NCBI RefSeq assembly: GCF_001404985.1
Contig: NZ_JRLF01000014.1
Span: 496,001 to 560,000 of the forward strand
DNA length: 64,000 nucleotides
Reading direction: 5' to 3'
DNA from: Flavobacterium aquidurense
Lineage (GTDB): Bacteria > Bacteroidota > Bacteroidia > Flavobacteriales > Flavobacteriaceae
Positions 44,988 to 54,141 of this stretch are shown piece after piece (positions within the stretch are counted from its first letter, which is position 1; every line of letters begins with the position of its first letter). Under the pieces are notes generated by a model that was not told the DNA's origin, did no database searches, and saw nothing but the letters and a program-made list of their open reading frames with translations. The position numbers and the translations under genes are program-made.

Positions 44988-46871
44988 TTACTTCACTTCA
45001 TAAACATTATTTGCAGCTTTCACATCTGCCATTAATCCGCTTGGATCTATGGTGATTTTTTTAATCGCTGTTTTGTTTTTGTCGATTGTAAAACTGTAGT
45101 TGGATTGCGCCCATGCCCAATCAGCCAGAACTGTTCTTTTTACGTTCGGGTTTGGATTTGGTTTAATGAAATTCATCATTCTTAACGGAATGTAGAAAGT
45201 TTCAGAAGTTCCATCTGTATATTGAACTGTTAAATCTATTGGCATTGGCATTCTGCCTATTCTTTCTAAACTTACAGTAGTTTTTCCTGCATTATCTGCT
45301 ACGTCTTTGATTCCGTAATCAATTGTATTTGTAGTTTCTGTCCAGTCGATTAAATACCAGTCTAACTCAGCCCCTGAAACTCTTTCAGCAGTTCTTTTAA
45401 TATCGTTTGGTGTTGGATGCTTGAATTTAAAATCGTTAAAATATCTTTTTAAAGTGGCATCAACATTCTCTTTTCCAATTACATATTCTAATTGCGATAA
45501 AAAGATACTTCCTTTTACATAAGCTGAAATACTGTAAGGTCTGTTTTCGTCGTAACGATCGCCGTGAGTTCCCTGTGGCTGTTCTTTACCAGAATTTACT
45601 AATTGATAATATGCTGTATAATTTCCTTTAAACGGATTTACTTCTTTTTTATCTCCTTTTAATTCATTCAAAGCACTGTCTTCAATGTAAGTTGTAAAAC
45701 CTTCATCCATCCATGGGTGTTTTGACTCATTTGAAGCTAAAATATGCTGAAACCATGAATGTCCTAATTCGTGTGTTGCAGTTCCTAAAATTCCCTGAAG
45801 TGTTCCGTTGCCTAACATTAATGTACACATTGCATACTCCATTCCGCCATCTCCTCCCTGGATAAACGAATATTGTTTGTATGGATATGCTCCAACTCTA
45901 TTGTTGTAATAATCCATTACTTTTACCATTAAAGGCTCTAATTGTTTCCAATTTTCAGTTGTTTTTGGATTGTTTTTATAGAAGAAATGCAAATCAACAT
46001 CATTTGGTCCTTTTACAATATCATGCGTATATTCTTTGTCCGCGGCCCAGGTAAAATCATGAACATTTGGTGCAATAAAATGCCATGTCAATGTTTTTGC
46101 TTTTTTAGGATAAGTAACTGTGACACCGGCATCTTCATAACCGTGACCAATTTCGTTTTTGTCTTGTAAATATCCTGAACCTCCAATGGTATATTCTTTA
46201 TCGATTGTAATTTTTACATCAAAATTACCCCAAACACCGTGAAATTCTCTTGCGATGTAAGGATCTGCATGCCATCCTTCAAAATCAAATTCGGCCAATT
46301 TAGGATACCATTGTGACATTGATAATTCTACTCCTTCAGAATTATTGCGTCCTGAACGTCGAACCTGTATCGGAACTTGTCCGTCAAAATCTAGGGTAAA
46401 AGTTGTTTTAGAATTTGGTAAGATTGGCTTTGCCAAAGTCACTTCAAGAATAGTTCCTGAAGTTCTGGTTTGAGCCGTTACTCCATCTTGTTTGAAATTA
46501 GTGATTTTTAAAAATCCAATTTCGTTTGGTTTTAACGTTTCAATTCTGCTTTGTTTTGTTTCCTTTCCTTCAGCATCTTTTACTTTGGTCACCATTCTTC
46601 CGTCCGGATCTTTTATCGTATGCAGACGGGCATCCATTTCGCTTCCCGGCTGAAAAGCATTTGGGAATAAATGATAAAATACCTTTTTTAAAGTATCAGA
46701 TGAATTATTGGTATACACCAATTCTTGTTTTCCTTTGTATTGATAGTTTTTTACATCCATCGAAACCTCCATTTTATAATCAGCATGTTGCTGCCAATAT
46801 GGGGCACTTTGTGCAAATGCAGAGTTTAGGCCTAAACTCAAAAAAGAAAATAGTATAATTTTACGCATCAT
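44988..46871 (-). CDS. M1 family aminopeptidase
   Basis: An exported zinc aminopeptidase of 627 residues. A signal peptide ends NSAFAQ near residue 21. An N-terminal beta-saddle domain is followed by the thermolysin-like domain with GGMEYAM (the GxMEN exopeptidase motif, here GMEY) and the zinc site H367-E-x2-H371 in THELGHSW. Eighteen residues later comes Glu390 in MDEGFTTYIE. The C-terminal domain is beta-rich. It resembles Bacteroidota M1 peptidases that trim peptides in the periplasm or at the surface. The subtilase gene lies just upstream on the same strand, but a terminator hairpin separates them. Confidence 0.92.
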   Translation of the reverse strand: MMRKIILFSFLSLGLNSAFAQSAPYWQQHADYKMEVSMDVKNYQYKGKQELVYTNNSSDTLKKVFYHLFPNAFQPGSEMDARLHTIKDPDGRMVTKVKDAEGKETKQSRIETLKPNEIGFLKITNFKQDGVTAQTRTSGTILEVTLAKPILPNSKTTFTLDFDGQVPIQVRRSGRNNSEGVELSMSQWYPKLAEFDFEGWHADPYIAREFHGVWGNFDVKITIDKEYTIGGSGYLQDKNEIGHGYEDAGVTVTYPKKAKTLTWHFIAPNVHDFTWAADKEYTHDIVKGPNDVDLHFFYKNNPKTTENWKQLEPLMVKVMDYYNNRVGAYPYKQYSFIQGGDGGMEYAMCTLMLGNGTLQGILGTATHELGHSWFQHILASNESKHPWMDEGFTTYIEDSALNELKGDKKEVNPFKGNYTAYYQLVNSGKEQPQGTHGDRYDENRPYSISAYVKGSIFLSQLEYVIGKENVDATLKRYFNDFKFKHPTPNDIKRTAERVSGAELDWYLIDWTETTNTIDYGIKDVADNAGKTTVSLERIGRMPMPIDLTVQYTDGTSETFYIPLRMMNFIKPNPNPNVKRTVLADWAWAQSNYSFTIDKNKTAIKKITIDPSGLMADVKAANNVYEVK

Positions 46872-46880
46872 TTTTTCAAT

Positions 46881-46909
46881 AAAAATGGAAGAGCAATTGC
46901 TCTTCCATT
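46881..46909 (-). terminator. Terminator after the subtilase gene
   Basis: A perfect 24-base palindrome (ATGGAAGAGCAATTGCTC and its completion, 46885-46908) is followed on the minus strand by TTTT. It lies between the subtilase and M1 peptidase genes. Confidence 0.8.
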
Positions 46910-46929
46910 AGGTTAATATGTGTGGTGTT

Positions 46930-48546
46930 TTATTTTTTAGACATTTTTTCTGCCATCAATAAAGCATTATAAGCATTTACCATTTTTCCTGTTCTTGATG
47001 TTTCAGAAACTGGTTTTGATTCATGATTTTCTCCTAAAACTACTGTTGCAGGAAGTGCAATTCCGGAATCCATTAAAATTTGTTTTACCTGAGCTGCTTT
47101 TAGTTTTGGATAATAAGAACGTATCAATGCCGCAACTCCTGCTGCGTTTGGAGACGCCATTGAAGTTCCTTGCAGGTATTTGTATTTATTGTTTGGTACT
47201 GTTGCATAAATTTCTTCTCCGGGAGCAAATACATCTACATTTATTTTTCCGAAATTTGAAAATGCAGCTACTACATTTTCTCCATATGCTTTGTTGATTG
47301 CACCAATTGTAATAACGTTGTTTGTAAATTCTTTAACGTTATCTTCAGAATCATTTGGGTAATTGATATTTTCTGTTTTATCGATATCATATCCGTCGTT
47401 TCCTGCTGCATGTACAATTAAAACATCTTTTTTGGCAGCATATTTTATAGCTTCATAAACCCATTTTTTATGAGGTGAAAAACTTTTTCCAAAACTTCCG
47501 TTGATTACTTTTGCTCCATTATCAACTGCGTAACGAATTGCCAAAGCGATATCTTTATCATATTCGTCTCCGTCCGGAACAGCTCTCACGGTTAAGATTT
47601 CTACATTGGTTGCAACGCCGTCTCCGCCTAAATTATTACCACGAATTTGTGCTATGATTCCGGCAACGTGAGTTCCGTGAAGTGCTTTTTCTTTATCAGG
47701 ACCAAAAACAATATTGTTTCCGTAGTGTGCATCTTTAATATCATCCGGATTATCACCAACGATTTTTCTTCCGTCATAATCTTTATTCAAATTATAATTG
47801 AACTGATCATAAACTGATTCTCTATAATCTTCTAACTCTGCTTCCGGATCAAAAGTTGGCCCGGCATTTGTCAGGATTTGAGTCATGATCATTTTACTTC
47901 TTGAAACTTTTGGATCTGTTGAAGTAATGGCGCTTAAATCTTCTAATTTATAAGATGTTTTATTTAACTCTTTTTTTATAGTATTATGCACATCTATTAA
48001 AAAATCTACTTGTTGTTTGTCTTCTACAACTTTTTTAGATTTCTCTTCATATTGTGCTAAAGCATTTTTATACTCAGCAGAACCGTCATCCCCTTTTTTA
48101 ATAATACGGGTTAATTCAAGATTTTCATGAACGGCATCTCCAAGAAAATTCCATCCGTGTACATCATCAATAAAACCATTTTTGTCATCATCGATTCCGT
48201 TACCCGGAATTTCTTTAGGGTTTGTCCAGATCATTCCCTGTAAATCCGGATGTTCAATATCAACACCTGAGTCTACTATACCTACAATTACTTTTGTACC
48301 TTTTTTTCCTTGTAATAATTCGGCGTAAGCCTTATCAACACTCATTCCCGGAATTGAATCTTTGACTAAATCAAGATGACTCCATCTTTTTAATTCATTT
48401 TCGCTAAGAGGTGCTTTTTTTACAATTGCCATTGGAGCAATAAGAGGCTCTCTTGGCGCTGAAACTTGCGCTTGTACAGTAGCGCTACAACCTGCTAAAA
48501 CAAGTAATGCAAAAGCAGATAAGGTATTTATTTTTATAGGACTCAT
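46930..48546 (-). CDS. S8 family serine peptidase (subtilase), lipoprotein
   Basis: A 538-residue protease. The triad is Asp92 (VGIVDSGVDIEHPDL), His290 (HGTHVAGIIA) and Ser462 (GTSMASPNAAG), with oxyanion Asn383 (AAGND). The leader ends VLAGC (Cys20), so it is probably lipidated. Between Asp92 and His290 lie 198 residues, against about 32 in subtilisin. The insert carries a Ca-binding-like GNGIDDDKNGFIDD stretch and a charged helical part. This long insert is known in Bacteroidota members. There is no T9SS domain. It likely degrades proteins at the cell surface or in the periplasm. Confidence 0.92.
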   Translation of the reverse strand: MSPIKINTLSAFALLVLAGCSATVQAQVSAPREPLIAPMAIVKKAPLSENELKRWSHLDLVKDSIPGMSVDKAYAELLQGKKGTKVIVGIVDSGVDIEHPDLQGMIWTNPKEIPGNGIDDDKNGFIDDVHGWNFLGDAVHENLELTRIIKKGDDGSAEYKNALAQYEEKSKKVVEDKQQVDFLIDVHNTIKKELNKTSYKLEDLSAITSTDPKVSRSKMIMTQILTNAGPTFDPEAELEDYRESVYDQFNYNLNKDYDGRKIVGDNPDDIKDAHYGNNIVFGPDKEKALHGTHVAGIIAQIRGNNLGGDGVATNVEILTVRAVPDGDEYDKDIALAIRYAVDNGAKVINGSFGKSFSPHKKWVYEAIKYAAKKDVLIVHAAGNDGYDIDKTENINYPNDSEDNVKEFTNNVITIGAINKAYGENVVAAFSNFGKINVDVFAPGEEIYATVPNNKYKYLQGTSMASPNAAGVAALIRSYYPKLKAAQVKQILMDSGIALPATVVLGENHESKPVSETSRTGKMVNAYNALLMAEKMSKK

Positions 48547-48755
48547 CTATCTATTTTTAATAAAAGTTAAAATATGCGCCTAAATTATGATTTTTTGTTA
48601 CATAAAACTAACGATTAACACTGTGTTATGATTTTTGTTTTACTATTTAAGAAACTTCAAAAACTTTGTAAAACTTACCAATTTGTTTTTCCATCTAATA
48701 CACGACAGCCAAATAGCTTTTGATTCAATTAGTATTAAACCAAGAATTAATTTAG

Positions 48756-48799
48756 TACGTCTTTCCGTAATAAAATCCCAAATGTAAATTGTATACTTG
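48756..48799 (+). promoter_or_regulatory. LRR-type operator and promoter before LRR gene 1
   Basis: TACGTCTTTCCGTA (48756-48769; arms TACG and CGTA around 6 bases) and a TATACTTG -7 box at 48792-48799. Counting to the A at 48770 there are 21 bases between operator and -7 box, as in the other three LRR genes. The site sits where the -33 box should be, which suggests an activator. Confidence 0.7.
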
Positions 48800-48824
48800 T
48801 AGTTCCAAATTCTAAATTCAATTT

Positions 48825-51800
48825 ATGAGAACAAAACTACTTTTGCTGCTGTTATTAGCAAATTTTTCTATTTATGCACAATACACGGTAATTCCGGATA
48901 TTAATTTTGAAAACAAATTAATATTATTAGGTCTTGATTCCGGTGTTCCTGATGGACAAGTTTTAACAGCTAATATTAATACTGTAACATCGCTTAATGT
49001 TGGGTATAACAATATTGCTGACTTAACAGGAATTCAGGATTTTACGGCTCTGACCCAACTGGTTTGTTCTTCTAATAGTTTGACGACGTTAGATATTAGT
49101 CACAATTTAGCCTTAAGCAATTTGTATTGCGATTCTAACCAGATAACAAATATTGATGTTTCTAAGAATTTAAATCTGACTACATTTTATGTTGGTTCTA
49201 ATCCATTAACGACTCTGGATGTTACAAAAAATGTGAACTTGATTTATTTATCATGCGATTCGAGTATTTATAGTCCTAATAGATTAAGCAGCTTAGATGT
49301 TTCAAAAAATCTTGCCTTGACTTATTTAGATTGCAGGTATAATCAAATAACAAATCTTGACGTTTCAAATAATCTGGCTTTGACTCAACTGGATGTTAAT
49401 GGTAATTTGTTGACAAATATTGATGTTTCTAAAAATATTAAACTAACCAGTTTATGGTGTCAGAACAATCAGCTTACAACGCTTGATTTTTCTAAAAATT
49501 TAGATTTAACTTCATTGCGTGTTAGTTCAAATCCTTTAAAAACGATTGACGTTTCTAAACATGTTAAATTGACAGAATTATATGCTATTTCCAATCAATT
49601 GATAACTTTAGATGTTTCTAAAAATACTTTATTATTAGATTTATTTTGTGGATCGAATGAATTAACGGTTCTTGATATTTCAAAAAATACTCTTCTTAGA
49701 GATTTACGATGCGAATCTAATAAGTTGACGGCACTAGATGTTTCTAAAAACCTGGCGCTGTATAATATTGATTGTACTTATAATAAAATAACAAGTCTGG
49801 ATGTTTCTAAAAATACGAAGCTTACCGGGTTTGCATGCAAATCGAATCTGTTAATAAATCTTAATTTAAAAAATGGTAAAAACACTTCATTATCATCTTA
49901 TATAGATTTTACAAATAATCCTAATTTAAGCTGTATATCAGTTGATAATGTAACGTATTCGAACACCAACTGGGCAAACAGAAAGGATGCAACGGCTAGT
50001 TATTCTACCGGTTGTGCAGCATATACTTTGATTCCGGACTCTAATTTTGAAACAAGATTAATTGCTCTGGGAATTGACACTGATGGTAAAAACGGAAAAG
50101 TTTTAACCTCAAGAGTACAAACTGTTACTACTTTAGACGTAAGTCGCGCAAATATTGCCAATCTTACCGGAATAGAGAGCTTTACGGCTTTAAAATTATT
50201 AAAATGTACCGGTAATAGTTTAACTAATCTTGATGTGACTAAAAATACGGCTTTGACAACTCTTGATTGCAGTTTAAACCTTATGACAAGTTTAGATGTT
50301 TCTAAGAACGTGTTATTAACGGATCTAAATTGCAGTTCGCAATATTTGTTAAGTTTAGATGTTACAAAAAACACTTTACTAACATCATTGCGATGCAATG
50401 GTTTAAACGGAAGCTCATATGCCCGAGGTGATGGAAAATTAACAGCTTTAGATATTTCTAAAAATACATCATTAACTCATTTATACTGTAACAGCAATCA
50501 GATAACAAGTCTGGATGTTTCTAATAACACTGCTTTAGTAGTTTTAATGTGCGGTTTTAATAGATTGTCTGTGTTAAATGTTAACAATAATACTTCGCTG
50601 GCGACAATATCGTGTGATGTAAACGATATTACTACATTAGATGTTACAAATAATGTTTTATTAAAAAATTTCAATTGTGGTTCTAATAAATTAACCACTT
50701 TAGATGTTTCTAAAAATACTGCCTTAGTTCAATTAAATTGCAGCGGAAACCGTTTTACAGCTTTAAATGTTTCTAAAAATATTGATTTAAACTATTTATC
50801 TTGTAGTTCAAATCAGTTAACAAGTTTAGATCTTTCTAAGAATCCTGCATTGGTTACTTTTTCTTGTGACTGGAATAATTTGTCTACTCTGAATTTGAAA
50901 AACGGAAAAAATACGCTGTTAAACAGTTCTGTTTTAAATCTTACCAAGAATACAAACCTAACCTGTATCACAGTAGATGATGTAACCTATTCGAATACAA
51001 ACTGGACTGCTGCCAAAGACGCAGCTGCAAATTATTCAGCAGATTGTAACAATTTATACACGCTAATACCAGACATTAATTTTGAAAATAAATTAATCGC
51101 ATTGGGAATTGATTCCGGTGTTGCTGATGGAAGGGTTCTAACGTCTAATATCAATACTGTAAATCATTTAGATGTTTATAACAGTTCTATATCAGATTTA
51201 ACAGGAATTGAAGGTTTTACTGCTTTAAAAACTTTAGACTGCAGCCAAAATTTAATGACATCTTTAGATCTGTCTAAGAATACTTTATTAGCGGATCTAA
51301 ATTGCAATTCGAAGCATTTACTAAGTTTAGATGTTACTAAAAATACTTTGTTAACTGGATTGAGATGTGATGGCCTTAGCGGAAACTCATACGATCGCGG
51401 CGAAGGAAAACTAACCAGCTTAGATGTTTCTAAAAACACATTATTAACCTACTTATATTGTGGTAATAACCAAATAACAAGTTTAGATATTTCTCAGAAT
51501 AAAGCTTTAGAAACCTTAATATGTAGTGCTAACAGATTATCAAGATTAAATATTACTAACAATACCCAATTGACAACAATGTTTTGTGGTTTAAATGACA
51601 TTAGTACATTAGATGTTTCTAAAAATGTTTTATTAAGATACTTTGATTGTACTTTTAACAAATTATCCACTTTAGATGTTTCTAAAAACACAAGTTTAAT
51701 CCAATTTAATTTTAATTCAAATTTTTTAACAACGATTGACCTTTCAAAAAATACGGTTTTAAGCCATTTATCCTGTAGCACAAATCAGTTAACAAGTTTA

Positions 51801-53975
51801 GATGTTTCTCAAAATCCGGCATTGACTAATTTATGGTGTGACTGGAATAATTTGTCTACTCTGAATTTGAAAAACGGAAAAAATACGTTGTTGAACAGTT
51901 CTGGTGTAAATCTTACTGAAAATCCAAATTTAAGTTGTATTCAGGTTGATGATGTAACCTATTCTAATGCAAACTGGGCTACTGCCAAAGATGCAACGGC
52001 AAGTTATTCTGCAAATTGTGCGAACTTATACACTTTGATTCCGGATGTAAATTTTGAAAATAAATTGATCTCTTTAGGAATTGATTCTGGTATTGCTGAT
52101 GGAAAGGTTTTAAATTCAAGTATTAACTCTGTAACTTCTTTAAATGTTTCTTACAGCTCTATAATTGATTTAACAGGAATTCAAGGTTTTACTGCTTTGA
52201 CTAAATTAGAATGTAACGGAAATTATCAGCTAAAAACATTAGATGTTTCTAAAAATACAGCATTAACCTATTTAGACAGTAACAATAATTATTTGGTAGC
52301 GACATTAGATGTATCAAAAAATACGGCATTAACGTATTTAAATTGTTATTCTAACGGACTAAAAGCGCTGGATGTTTATAACAATAAAGCATTAACGACT
52401 TTACAATGTGCGTCGAACCAGATTACTTATTTAGATGTTACATCAAATACGGCATTAACAAAACTGGATGTAGGATATAATAAAATAGGATATATAGATG
52501 TTTCTAAAAACACGGCTTTAAAATCGTTGACGTGTACTTCAAATCAAATATATTATCTTGATATTACTAAAAACACAGCATTGACTGAATTGTGGTCCGG
52601 AAATAATTTTTTTACCACTATTGATGTCTCTAAAAACACGGCCTTAACTACATTGATTTGTAATACAAATAATTTAACTTATCTGGATGTTTCTCAAAAT
52701 TTAGCTTTGACAAGACTTCTTGTATATAGAAATCAGTTAACAGGTATAAATGTTTCTTTGAATACTAATTTAGAAACATTTGACTGTTCTTATAATGCCA
52801 TAACAGCTTTAGACGTTTCGAAAAACTTGAAATTAGATTATTTATATTGTGATAGTAATAAACTAACGAATCTTGACGTATCTAAAAACACAAAATTAGG
52901 TTTATTAGACTGCAGCAATAACCTGTTAACGGCTTTAGATGTTTCATTAAACACAAATCTAAATTCATTTGAATGTGCTTCTAACAAATTGGTAAGTTTA
53001 AATTTAAAGAACGGAAACAATACGCTTTTAGACCGATATAATCCTGATCCAAATTTTATTTTATACAGTGTAGACTTTAGAAATAATCCAAATTTAACTT
53101 GTATTCAGGTAGATGATGCGGCTTATTCTAATGCGAAATGGTCTACTCAAAAAGATGCTGTGGCAACTTATAATACAAATTGTGCAGGAGATTTTGCTTT
53201 GATTCCAAATCAGAATTTTGAACAGCGATTAATTGATTTAGGTATAGACACTGATGGCTTAAACGGAAAAATAACAATTGCAGATATTAGTTCAGTTACT
53301 TCTTTAGATCTTTCTAATAGCAATATTACAGACTTATCTGGTATCGAAAATTTTACTTCTTTAGTATATTTAGATTGCAGCAATAATCAATTGACCACTT
53401 TAAATGTTACTAAAAATCTGGCTTTGGAAACATTAAATGCTGCTTCAAACCAAATTACGACATTGGATCTTTCTAAAAACAGGAATCTTAAAATTATCTA
53501 TATTGCAAATAACCCAATCGTTTCATTAAATCTACAGAATGGTAATAACCGAAATCTGGTTGTAGCATCTCCTACAGATAAAAAAGCAGGAAATATCACG
53601 ACAACTTTTCTGGGTTTAAATACTTTAAGTTGTATAAAAGTAGATGATGTAGCTTATTCTAATGCAAATTGGTCCCGAATCAAGGAACCAACTACTACTT
53701 ATTCTGCGACTTGTTCTACGTTAGGTATTGAAGATGCTGTTTTTGAGAAAGTAGTTTTATATCCAAATCCAACAAAAGGAGATTTAAACATTAGTAATAT
53801 TGCTTTAGAAAAAGCAACAGTTTACAATTCAACAGGACAATTAGTAAAATCTTTTACTTTGAATGTTAATAATACCAATAACACAATTAATTTATCCGGT
53901 TTACCAAAAGGCGTTTATTATGTCTATTTGATTAATCAGGATACAGCTTCGGCAAAGAAAATTATTGTCGAGTAA
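48825..53975 (+). CDS. Giant leucine-rich-repeat surface protein, T9SS substrate (LRR 1)
   Basis: A 1716-residue secreted protein. The signal peptide is MRTKLLLLLLLANFSIYAQ. Then come five large blocks, beginning near residues 20, 400, 745, 1069 and 1457. Each opens with a cap of the type YTLIPDxNFExxLIxLGID, continues with DLTGIxxFxxLxxL and a run of 21-residue LRRs of the form LxxLDVSKNxxLTxLxCxxN, and ends NLKNGxN...NPNLxCIxVDDVxYSNxNW. The repeat resembles the nested-period (IRREKO-type) LRR class and has a cysteine at the same place in most repeats. The C-terminus is a T9SS type A domain (VLYPNPTKGDLNIS...KKIIVE). It probably binds a protein or glycan at the surface; the ligand is unknown. 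Confidence 0.92.
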   Translation: MRTKLLLLLLLANFSIYAQYTVIPDINFENKLILLGLDSGVPDGQVLTANINTVTSLNVGYNNIADLTGIQDFTALTQLVCSSNSLTTLDISHNLALSNLYCDSNQITNIDVSKNLNLTTFYVGSNPLTTLDVTKNVNLIYLSCDSSIYSPNRLSSLDVSKNLALTYLDCRYNQITNLDVSNNLALTQLDVNGNLLTNIDVSKNIKLTSLWCQNNQLTTLDFSKNLDLTSLRVSSNPLKTIDVSKHVKLTELYAISNQLITLDVSKNTLLLDLFCGSNELTVLDISKNTLLRDLRCESNKLTALDVSKNLALYNIDCTYNKITSLDVSKNTKLTGFACKSNLLINLNLKNGKNTSLSSYIDFTNNPNLSCISVDNVTYSNTNWANRKDATASYSTGCAAYTLIPDSNFETRLIALGIDTDGKNGKVLTSRVQTVTTLDVSRANIANLTGIESFTALKLLKCTGNSLTNLDVTKNTALTTLDCSLNLMTSLDVSKNVLLTDLNCSSQYLLSLDVTKNTLLTSLRCNGLNGSSYARGDGKLTALDISKNTSLTHLYCNSNQITSLDVSNNTALVVLMCGFNRLSVLNVNNNTSLATISCDVNDITTLDVTNNVLLKNFNCGSNKLTTLDVSKNTALVQLNCSGNRFTALNVSKNIDLNYLSCSSNQLTSLDLSKNPALVTFSCDWNNLSTLNLKNGKNTLLNSSVLNLTKNTNLTCITVDDVTYSNTNWTAAKDAAANYSADCNNLYTLIPDINFENKLIALGIDSGVADGRVLTSNINTVNHLDVYNSSISDLTGIEGFTALKTLDCSQNLMTSLDLSKNTLLADLNCNSKHLLSLDVTKNTLLTGLRCDGLSGNSYDRGEGKLTSLDVSKNTLLTYLYCGNNQITSLDISQNKALETLICSANRLSRLNITNNTQLTTMFCGLNDISTLDVSKNVLLRYFDCTFNKLSTLDVSKNTSLIQFNFNSNFLTTIDLSKNTVLSHLSCSTNQLTSLDVSQNPALTNLWCDWNNLSTLNLKNGKNTLLNSSGVNLTENPNLSCIQVDDVTYSNANWATAKDATASYSANCANLYTLIPDVNFENKLISLGIDSGIADGKVLNSSINSVTSLNVSYSSIIDLTGIQGFTALTKLECNGNYQLKTLDVSKNTALTYLDSNNNYLVATLDVSKNTALTYLNCYSNGLKALDVYNNKALTTLQCASNQITYLDVTSNTALTKLDVGYNKIGYIDVSKNTALKSLTCTSNQIYYLDITKNTALTELWSGNNFFTTIDVSKNTALTTLICNTNNLTYLDVSQNLALTRLLVYRNQLTGINVSLNTNLETFDCSYNAITALDVSKNLKLDYLYCDSNKLTNLDVSKNTKLGLLDCSNNLLTALDVSLNTNLNSFECASNKLVSLNLKNGNNTLLDRYNPDPNFILYSVDFRNNPNLTCIQVDDAAYSNAKWSTQKDAVATYNTNCAGDFALIPNQNFEQRLIDLGIDTDGLNGKITIADISSVTSLDLSNSNITDLSGIENFTSLVYLDCSNNQLTTLNVTKNLALETLNAASNQITTLDLSKNRNLKIIYIANNPIVSLNLQNGNNRNLVVASPTDKKAGNITTTFLGLNTLSCIKVDDVAYSNANWSRIKEPTTTYSATCSTLGIEDAVFEKVVLYPNPTKGDLNISNIALEKATVYNSTGQLVKSFTLNVNNTNNTINLSGLPKGVYYVYLINQDTASAKKIIVE

Positions 53976-53993
53976 TTGTAATTTAATTAAACA

Positions 53994-54033
53994 AAAAGTT
54001 CCATTTTCTATAATATGAAAATGGAACTTTTTT
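53994..54033 (+). terminator. Terminator after LRR gene 1
   Basis: AAAAGTTCCATTTTC pairs with GAAAATGGAACTTTT around 7 bases, followed by T. Confidence 0.9.
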
Positions 54034-54071
54034 ATGTTTATCACTTTCTTAAAAAATTAAATAATAATCAA

Positions 54072-54116
54072 TTACGTCTTCCCGTAAGGAAATATGAAAT
54101 GCAATCTGTATACTTG
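54072..54116 (+). promoter_or_regulatory. LRR-type operator and promoter before LRR gene 2
   Basis: TTACGTCTTCCCGTAA (54072-54087) and TATACTTG (54109-54116) with a 21-base spacer. The surrounding 90 bases closely match those before LRR gene 3. Confidence 0.8.
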
Positions 54117-54141
54117 CGCGACCTAATTATAACCTGATTAT

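Noticed and set aside
50000..51781. Several minus-strand open frames within LRR gene 1
   Set aside because: They are antisense shadows of the repeated LRR codons.
49000..53100. Regular short direct repeats suggestive of a CRISPR array or satellite
   Set aside because: The 63-bp period is in frame and encodes 21-residue LRRs inside one long gene; repeats are degenerate at the DNA level and there are no unique spacers.
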